Notes under the pieces: model-generated | The model's input: only the letters and a program-made list of their open reading frames with translations | Told to the model about the DNA's origin: nothing | Databases searched by the model: none | Position numbers and translations under genes: made by a program | In this document: positions 29,204 through 34,783 of the stretch, piece by piece | Numbering within the stretch: the first letter of the stretch is position 1 | Layout: each line of letters opens with the position of its first letter | Assembly (NCBI RefSeq): GCF_022346185.1 | Contig: NZ_JAKRMS010000031.1 | Coordinates: forward strand, 1-34,783 | Length of the DNA: 34,783 nucleotides | Source of the DNA: Cellulomonas sp. ACRRI | GTDB taxonomy: Bacteria > Actinomycetota > Actinomycetes > Actinomycetales > Cellulomonadaceae | Reading direction: 5' to 3'

Positions 29204-31453
29204 ATGCTGGCCCGCGTGTTCGAGAGCCTCGGCCGCCTGGTCGCCCGCCACCCCCGCCTCACGGTGCTCGTGTGGGCCGTCGTCGCCGCGGGCTGCTTCG
29301 CGGTGGCGCTCGTCGGGGTCGGCGGGCAGAACCTGTTCGACCGGCTGAGCACCGGCGAGCCGGTCGTCCCGGGCTCGGACAGCGCGACCGCGAGCGAGCT
29401 GCTCGCCTCGACCAGCACGTCGGGCGCGTCGCTCAGCCTCGTCGTGCAGGGCGCGGACCCGACGACCGAGGGGCTGGCGGAGGCGCTGGCGCCCGCCCGC
29501 GAGGACGTCGCCGCGGTCGACGGCGTGGTGTCGGTGATCGACCCGTTCGTGCTCCCCCAGGGCCCCGCGAACCCGGCCGCCGCGCCGCTGCTCGCGCAGG
29601 ACGGCGACGGGTTCCTCGTGGTCGCCGAGCTGGACCCCGAGCTGTCGGACGACACGGAGCAGGCGGCGCTGCGCGACCTGCGCGACCGGCTCGAGGCGGT
29701 GCCCGACGCGCTGCACGACGTCGCCCCGGACGCGACGGGCCTGGTCGGCGGCACCTCGCTGATCGTCTCGGCGATCACCGACCAGGTGGAGCGGGACCTC
29801 ACGACGGGCGAGGCCATCGCCCTGCCGGTCGCCCTGCTCATCATGGTGCTGGTCTTCGGGGGGTTCCTCGCCGCCGCGATGCCGCTGGCGGGTGCGATCG
29901 CGTCGATCGCGGGCGGCCTCGGGGCGCTCGTCGGGCTGTCGTACGTCATGGACGACCTGGAGTCGTCCGTGGTGAACGTCGTGACCGTGCTCGGCCTCGG
30001 CCTGTCGATCGACTACGGCCTGCTCATCGTGTCCCGGTTCCGCGAGGAGCTCGGCAAGACCCTCGGCGACGACGAGGGCCGCTCCGCCCGGCGCCGTCGC
30101 GGCGACGGGGCCGTGGTCGGCGCGCTCCTGACCACCATGTCGACGGCGGGCCGCACCGTCGCGTTCTCCGCGCTCACCGTGGCGATCTCGATCGCTGGCC
30201 TGCTGGTGTTCCGGCAGGACATCCTCCGGGCGTTCGGCGCGGGTTCCGTGGCCGTCATCGTGTTCGCCGTCGCCACCGCGCTGACCCTGGTGCCCGCGCT
30301 GCTCGTGCTCGCCGGACGCCGGCTCGCCCGGCCGAGCGTGCTGTCCCGCGTCCCCGGGGTGCGCGCCGTGCTGGCCCGCACCGCCGACGTCGAGCGCGAG
30401 GAGGGCGTGTTCTCCCGGCTCGCCGCGCGCGTGCAGCGGCGCCCCTGGTGGGTGATGGGCGGCTCGCTGGCGGTGCTGCTGGTGCTCGCGGCCCCGCTGC
30501 TGCACCTGGAGCTGCGCAACTCCACCACCGAGCTGCTGCCCCGGTCCAGCCCGCAGCGCGAGTACGTGCAGGTGCTCGCCGAGCAGTACCCCGCGTCCAC
30601 CTCGGCCGCGGTGCCGGTGGTCGCGCGGACGTCCGTCGCGGAGGCCCAGGCCGTCGTGCCCGACCTGGAGGCCCTGGACGGCGTGGCGTCCGTGGACGCG
30701 CCGGTCGCCCGCGGGTCGGTGGTCGTCATCGGCGTGCGCCCCGACACCGACGACCCCGGCGGCGCCGACGCGCAGGCGGTCGTGCACGAGCTCCGGGGCC
30801 TGGACCTGCCGTTCGAGGCCTACGTGGGCGGTCAGGCCGCCAACCAGATCGACTTCACCGACGCGCTGGTGGACCGCGCACCGTGGGCGCTCGGCATCGT
30901 CGCGGTCGCGACCCTGGTGCTGCTGTTCCTCATGACCGGCTCGGTGCTGGTGCCGATCAAGGCGCTGCTCACCAACATCGTGTCGCTGTGCGCGTCCCTC
31001 GGCGTGCTGGTCTGGGTGTTCCAGGACGGCCACCTGTCCGGGCTGCTGGCGTTCGACCCCACCGGCGGCATCGAGACCTACGTGCTGGCGCTCGTCATCG
31101 CGTTCGCCTTCGGGCTCGCGATGGACTACGAGGTGTTCCTGCTGTCCCGGATCAAGGAGCTCCACGACGCGGGGGCGCCGAACGACGTGGCGGTCCGGCT
31201 CGGGCTCCAGCGGTCCGGCCGGGTCATCACGTCCGCGGCGGCGATCATCATCGCGGTGTTCGCCGGGTTCGTCGCCGGCGAGCTGCTGGTGATCAAGGAG
31301 GTCGGCTTCTCGCTGGCCGTCGCGGTGCTGATCGACGCGACCCTGGTCCGGCTGCTGCTGGTGCCCGCCACGATGACCGTGCTGGGCGACCTGAACTGGT
31401 GGGCCCCGGCGCCCCTGCGCCGGCTGCACGCCCGCCTGGCGATCACGCACTGA
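29204..31453 (+). CDS. MMPL family RND-type transporter
   Basis: A 749-residue membrane protein, the only clear plus-strand gene. Start ATG at 29204 gives a short basic N terminus before the first helix ([16 protein letters not shown]); a weak AGAGG precedes it, and a GTG four codons later is possible. Layout: helix 1, an extracytoplasmic domain, a five-helix bundle with [17 protein letters not shown], then the same plan repeated, with [14 protein letters not shown] in the second half. The paired Asp-Tyr motifs are the proton-relay signature of MmpL proteins. Substrate is unknown; lipids or hydrophobic compounds are usual. It is shorter than mycolic-acid MmpL3. It stands alone, divergent from rarA and convergent with the GNAT gene. 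Confidence 0.9.
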   Translation: MLARVFESLGRLVARHPRLTVLVWAVVAAGCFAVALVGVGGQNLFDRLSTGEPVVPGSDSATASELLASTSTSGASLSLVVQGADPTTEGLAEALAPAREDVAAVDGVVSVIDPFVLPQGPANPAAAPLLAQDGDGFLVVAELDPELSDDTEQAALRDLRDRLEAVPDALHDVAPDATGLVGGTSLIVSAITDQVERDLTTGEAIALPVALLIMVLVFGGFLAAAMPLAGAIASIAGGLGALVGLSYVMDDLESSVVNVVTVLGLGLSIDYGLLIVSRFREELGKTLGDDEGRSARRRRGDGAVVGALLTTMSTAGRTVAFSALTVAISIAGLLVFRQDILRAFGAGSVAVIVFAVATALTLVPALLVLAGRRLARPSVLSRVPGVRAVLARTADVEREEGVFSRLAARVQRRPWWVMGGSLAVLLVLAAPLLHLELRNSTTELLPRSSPQREYVQVLAEQYPASTSAAVPVVARTSVAEAQAVVPDLEALDGVASVDAPVARGSVVVIGVRPDTDDPGGADAQAVVHELRGLDLPFEAYVGGQAANQIDFTDALVDRAPWALGIVAVATLVLLFLMTGSVLVPIKALLTNIVSLCASLGVLVWVFQDGHLSGLLAFDPTGGIETYVLALVIAFAFGLAMDYEVFLLSRIKELHDAGAPNDVAVRLGLQRSGRVITSAAAIIIAVFAGFVAGELLVIKEVGFSLAVAVLIDATLVRLLLVPATMTVLGDLNWWAPAPLRRLHARLAITH

Positions 31454-31463
31454 CCCCGCCGCG

Positions 31464-31513
31464 CCGCGCCCGGCCGCTGCGCCCCGCGCCCGGCCGCTGC
31501 GCCCCGCGCCCGC
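31464..31513. repeat. 20-bp tandem repeat, about 2.5 copies
   Basis: Two exact copies of a 20-base unit lie head to tail at 31471-31490 and 31491-31510, with a partial copy before (31464-31470). They start 10 bases after the MMPL stop. Copy number may vary between strains through slippage. Confidence 0.8.
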
Positions 31514-31537
31514 GCCGCGCGCGGCGAGGGGGCAGCC

Positions 31538-31580
31538 GACACGTCGAGCGAGCATCCGGCGACTACTCGCTCGACGTGTC
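31538..31580. repeat. 15-bp perfect inverted repeat between convergent genes
   Basis: Arms at 31538-31552 and 31566-31580 are exact reverse complements with a 13-base loop. It lies between the 3' ends of the MMPL and GNAT genes, so it can serve as a bidirectional terminator. No T-tract on either side. The sequence is unrelated to the 26-bp element at 1788-1853. Confidence 0.7.
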
Positions 31581-31658
31581 CGTTGCACGCTCGGCGAGCA
31601 ACGGGGCGCGCGGGCGCGGCCGGCGCGGTGGGCCCGGCGCGGTGCGCCCGGCGCCGGG

Positions 31659-32642
31659 TCAGGCGCCGCGGGCGCGGAGGGTCGTCAGGCGGTGCACCGT
31701 GCGCAGGCCGAGGCGGTGGTAGATCCGCCGGGCGCCGTGGTTGTCGTCCCACATGCCCAGCGACACCCAGTCGGCGCCGTCGGCGAGCAGCGCCCGCACG
31801 GCGCCGGCGGTCAGCGCCGCGCCGAGCCCCTGCCCGCGCTCCCCGGGCCGGACGCCCAGGCCGTGCAGGTGCGCTGACCCGCGACCGCCCACCCGGCCGG
31901 CGCGCGGGCCGGCGCCGATGACGCCGCCCAGGCGGCCGGCGGCGTCGAGGGCGCCCCACCAGCGCTCGCCCGCGCCCTCCGGGTCCGCGTCCGTCGTCGG
32001 GTTCGCGTCGGCGAGGCAGGCGCGGATGGCGGCGGCGTCGGCGCGCGGGTCGAGCTCGCGCACCCTCGACTCGGCGGCGACCGGCGCGGGCGCGGCGTCG
32101 GTGACCAGCCACTCCCACCCGGTGCGGTTCGGGGCGAGCCCGAGCGCCGCGACCTCGTCGGCGCGCAGCAGCCCGAGCGCGTCGGTGTCCACCCAGGCGA
32201 ACCGGTGGCCGCGCCGGGCGTGCGCGCGCAGCAGCGCCACGAGGGGCTCCGCCGGGCCGAGCGCGAGCAGCATCGTCGCGCCGCCGCGGGCCGGGTCGCC
32301 CGCCGGGACGTCCTCGGCGGCACCCGCGGGCTCGACCGCGCGCTGCACGAGCAGCATCGCGTCGCCCTCGGCGTGCACCTCGGCGGGTCGCCACCAGCGC
32401 CGCTCGTCGAGCAGGAACGGGTCCTGGGCCCACCGCGCGGGCAGCGCGGTCCCTCCGGACCGCGATCCCGGCCACGAGCCGGCGTGCTCTCGCTGCGCCG
32501 CGCCCCGCCGGTCGCCCGGCGCCGCACCGTCCCGGCCACCCGCGGCTCGCCCGTGCGCGGCCGACGGCCCCGGCGCGGTGCGCGCGCCGGGGCCGTCGGG
32601 GTGCTGCGGGGTGCCGTCGGCCGGGTCGCCGACGCGGGTCAC
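31659..32642 (-). CDS. GNAT family N-acetyltransferase
   Basis: A 327-residue protein if it starts at the GTG (32642) that overlaps the aspS stop in GTGA; the many similar overlaps here support this. The first 65 or so residues are Gly/Ala/Arg/Pro-rich, so a later start is possible. The C-terminal half is a clear GNAT domain: motif [17 protein letters not shown] for acetyl-CoA, then [22 protein letters not shown]. The N-terminal half ([29 protein letters not shown]) may be a degenerate second GNAT domain. Substrate is unknown. Coupling to aspS suggests co-expression, not necessarily shared function. Confidence 0.75.
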   Translation of the reverse strand: MTRVGDPADGTPQHPDGPGARTAPGPSAAHGRAAGGRDGAAPGDRRGAAQREHAGSWPGSRSGGTALPARWAQDPFLLDERRWWRPAEVHAEGDAMLLVQRAVEPAGAAEDVPAGDPARGGATMLLALGPAEPLVALLRAHARRGHRFAWVDTDALGLLRADEVAALGLAPNRTGWEWLVTDAAPAPVAAESRVRELDPRADAAAIRACLADANPTTDADPEGAGERWWGALDAAGRLGGVIGAGPRAGRVGGRGSAHLHGLGVRPGERGQGLGAALTAGAVRALLADGADWVSLGMWDDNHGARRIYHRLGLRTVHRLTTLRARGA

Positions 32643-34465
32643 CGCTGGGCGGGGGCAGCCGCGTCCGCGACCGGGGTCTCCGCCGGCGTGCCCTGCGGGG
32701 CGAGGTCGGACGCCTTCGGCTTCGCGTCGACGCCCGCCTCCTTGCGCTGCTGCGGCGTGATCGGGGCCGGCGCGCCGGTGAGCGGGTCGTAGCCGCCGCC
32801 CGACTTCGGGAACGCGATGACGTCGCGGATGGACTCCGAGCCGGTCAGCAGCGCCACGACGCGGTCCCAGCCGAGGGCGATGCCGCCGTGCGGCGGGGCG
32901 CCGAACTGGAAGGCGTCGAGCAGCCAGCCGAACTTCTCGCGGGCCTCCTCCTCGCCGATGCCCATGACCGCGAACACCCGCTCCTGGACGTCCCGGCGGT
33001 GGATACGGATCGAGCCGCCGCCGATCTCGTTGCCGTTGCAGACGATGTCGTAGGCGTAGGCCAGGGCCTCGCCCGGGGACTCCTCGAAGCGGTCGATCCA
33101 CTCGGGAGTCGGCGACGTGAAGGCGTGGTGCACGGCGGTCCACGCGCCCTCGCCGACGGCCACGTCGTCGTCCTCGCCGGTCGGCTTGAACAGCGGCGCG
33201 TCGACCACCCAGACGAACGACCAGGCCGACTCGTCGATCAGCTCGGCGCGGCGGCCGATCTCCAGGCGGGCGGCACCCAGCAGGGCACGCGCCTCGGCGG
33301 GCTTGCCGGCCGCGAAGAACACCGCGTCGCCCGGCTGCGCACCGACGGCGGCCGCGAGGCCCTCGCGCTCGGCGTCGGTGATGTTCTTGGCGACGGGGCC
33401 GCCGAGCGTGCCGTCCTCGCCGACGGTGACGTACGCGAGGCCCTTGGCCCCCCGCTGCTTGGCCCACTCCTGCCAGGCGTCGAACCCGCGCCGGGGCGTC
33501 GAGGCGCCGCCCGGCTGGACGACCGCGCCGACGTACGGCGCCTGGAACACCCGGAACGGCGTCTCGGCGAAGTACTCGGTGAGCTCGACGAGCTCCAGGC
33601 CGAACCGCAGGTCCGGCTTGTCGGTGCCGTACTTCGCCATCGCGTCGGCGTAGGTCATGCGGGCGATCGGGGTCGGGATCTCGTAGTCGATGAGGCCCCA
33701 CAGCGCGACGAGGATCTGCTCGCCGAGGGCGATCACGTCCTCCTGGTCGACGAACGACATCTCGACGTCGAGCTGGGTGAACTCCGGCTGCCGGTCGGCG
33801 CGGAAGTCCTCGTCCCGGTAGCAGCGGGCGATCTGGTAGTACCGCTCCATGCCGCCGACCATCAGCAGCTGCTTGAACAGCTGCGGCGACTGCGGCAGGG
33901 CGTACCAGGAGCCCGGCGCCAGGCGGGCCGGCACCAGGAAGTCGCGCGCGCCCTCGGGGGTCGAGTGGGTCAGCGTCGGGGTCTCGACCTCGACGAACTC
34001 GTGGGCCTCCAGCACGCGGCGCGCCGCCTGGCTGGCACGGGACCGCATCCGCAGGGCCTTGGCGGGGGCGGGCCGGCGCAGGTCGAGGTAGCGGTAGCGC
34101 AGGCGCGCCTCCTCGCCCACCGGCTCGTCGAGCGAGGAGGACACCTGGAACGGCAGCGGCGCGGACTCGTTGAGGACGACCACCTCCTCGGCGGTCACCT
34201 CGACCTCGCCCGTCGCGAGGTGCGCGTTCTCGTTGCCCTCCGGGCGGCGACCGACCGTGCCGGTCACCTGGAGCACGTACTCGGCGCGCAGGCCGTGCGC
34301 GACGGCCTCGTCCCGGATGACGACCTGGGCGATGCCCGAGGCGTCCCGGAGGTCCACGAAGGCCACCCCACCGTGATCGCGCCGGCGATCCACCCACCCG
34401 GTCAGGGTGACGGTGGTGCCGATGTGCTCGGCCCGCAGCGAGCCGGCGGTGTGGGTGCGCAGCAC
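32639..34465 (-). CDS. aspS: aspartyl-tRNA synthetase, probably non-discriminating
   Basis: A 608-residue class IIb synthetase. An N-terminal OB-fold anticodon-binding domain ([20 protein letters not shown]) is followed by the catalytic core with [49 protein letters not shown], the bacterial GAD insertion, and [13 protein letters not shown]. Histidine 31 in RRRDHGG is the residue found in non-discriminating enzymes of Pseudomonas and mycobacteria (leucine in E. coli), so it probably also makes Asp-tRNA-Asn for GatCAB. GTG at 34465 follows GAGAGGA. It ends with a Pro/Ala-rich tail. The gap upstream has a TAGACT -10. Confidence 0.96.
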   Translation of the reverse strand: MLRTHTAGSLRAEHIGTTVTLTGWVDRRRDHGGVAFVDLRDASGIAQVVIRDEAVAHGLRAEYVLQVTGTVGRRPEGNENAHLATGEVEVTAEEVVVLNESAPLPFQVSSSLDEPVGEEARLRYRYLDLRRPAPAKALRMRSRASQAARRVLEAHEFVEVETPTLTHSTPEGARDFLVPARLAPGSWYALPQSPQLFKQLLMVGGMERYYQIARCYRDEDFRADRQPEFTQLDVEMSFVDQEDVIALGEQILVALWGLIDYEIPTPIARMTYADAMAKYGTDKPDLRFGLELVELTEYFAETPFRVFQAPYVGAVVQPGGASTPRRGFDAWQEWAKQRGAKGLAYVTVGEDGTLGGPVAKNITDAEREGLAAAVGAQPGDAVFFAAGKPAEARALLGAARLEIGRRAELIDESAWSFVWVVDAPLFKPTGEDDDVAVGEGAWTAVHHAFTSPTPEWIDRFEESPGEALAYAYDIVCNGNEIGGGSIRIHRRDVQERVFAVMGIGEEEAREKFGWLLDAFQFGAPPHGGIALGWDRVVALLTGSESIRDVIAFPKSGGGYDPLTGAPAPITPQQRKEAGVDAKPKASDLAPQGTPAETPVADAAAPAQR

Positions 34466-34514
34466 GAGGAGTCCTCTCCGGTGTCGGGGTGCTGCCCGTC
34501 CGAGCAGCCCGGCG

Positions 34515-34520
34515 AGTCTA
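34515..34520 (-). promoter_or_regulatory. candidate -10 element for aspS
   Basis: TAGACT on the minus strand, 49 bases before the aspS GTG. The short leader holds a GCTGC/GCAGC hairpin. No clear -35. The rest of 34466-34783 contains the long inverted repeat below and nothing else I can support. Confidence 0.4.
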
Positions 34521-34691
34521 CTGCCGACCGGCCCGCCGCCGTCGCGGGGATACCCGCGCCGCGGGTCGCCCCGAGGCCGGTCGCGTGCCGCGCCACCCGC
34601 GCCGGACGCGCGCCCCGGCCGTCAGAACAGCGCGGGCTGCACCGCCCCCGTCAGCGCGCCCGCGAGCGCGCCCTCGGGCGTCTCCGCCGCC

Positions 34692-34783
34692 GCCCGGTCC
34701 GGTCGCACCCGCCACGGCGACGGCGGGGCCGCGCTCCCCCGGCCGGCGCCGCCGTCGCCGTGGCGGGTGCGACCGGACCGGGC
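34692..34783. repeat. 35-bp perfect inverted repeat at the window edge
   Basis: Arms at 34692-34726 and 34749-34783 are exact reverse complements separated by 22 GC-rich bases. The right arm ends exactly at the window end, so the repeat may extend further. It is the longest perfect palindrome in the window. It is too long for an ordinary terminator and may be a dispersed intergenic element. Whether it lies in a gene cannot be told from here. Confidence 0.8.

Noticed and set aside
34622..34783. Minus-strand reading frame ending at a TGA (34622-34624) and open to the window edge, ending GALTGAVQPALF
   Set aside because: Only 53 codons, no recognisable family, and it runs through the 35-bp inverted repeat. 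In DNA this GC-rich, open frames of that length are common by chance.

Overview
The window is a very GC-rich, gene-dense bacterial chromosome segment. Nearly all genes lie on the minus strand, with frequent GTG starts and ATGA/GTGA stop-start overlaps. Of the 27 intact gene ends seen, 26 use TGA. Gene content and order (aspS, rarA, rpsD, DUF948, DUF6167, alaS, ruvX, mltG, aroE ... aroC, aroK, aroB ... efp, nusB, pyrR, pyrB) fit an actinobacterium of the order Micrococcales. The flavour is Cellulomonas-like; the genus is inference only.

Layout, reading the minus strand from high to low coordinates. (1) aspS and a coupled GNAT acetyltransferase at the right edge, then a convergent plus-strand MMPL transporter divergent from rarA. 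(2) A translation and cell-envelope block: rpsD, DUF948, DUF6167, alaS, ruvX, mltG, aroE. (3) A complete type IVa pilus locus of about 13 kb (7.2-20.1 kb): pilB, pilT, pilC, pilA, three minor prepilin genes (PilV-, PilW- and PilX-like), pilD, pilM, pilN, pilO. It sits between aroE and aroC and splits the shikimate genes. (4) aroC-aroK-aroB, a SatD-like regulator with a small membrane protein, efp-nusB, and pyrR-pyrB (pyrB runs off the left edge).

The pilus locus reads as four transcription units. pilB, pilT-pilC, pilA plus minor prepilins plus pilD, and pilM-N-O are each preceded by a sequence resembling a sigma-28 (FliA/WhiG-family) promoter: a CTCAAGT-like -35, 13-14 bases, then a GCCGATGG-like -10. 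Hairpins follow pilC, pilA and pilO. This suggests pilus expression is tied to a motility-type sigma factor. pilD carries an in-frame TAG at codon 209, after both catalytic aspartates. The reading frame continues for 53 more codons that look like the normal PilD C terminus, so this is a nonsense allele, a readthrough case or a sequence error.

Other regulatory features include a PyrR-binding-loop-like hairpin abutting the pyrR ribosome binding site, paired inverted repeats in front of the SatD-like gene, and three long perfect inverted repeats outside the annotated genes, with arms of 26, 15 and 35 bp.
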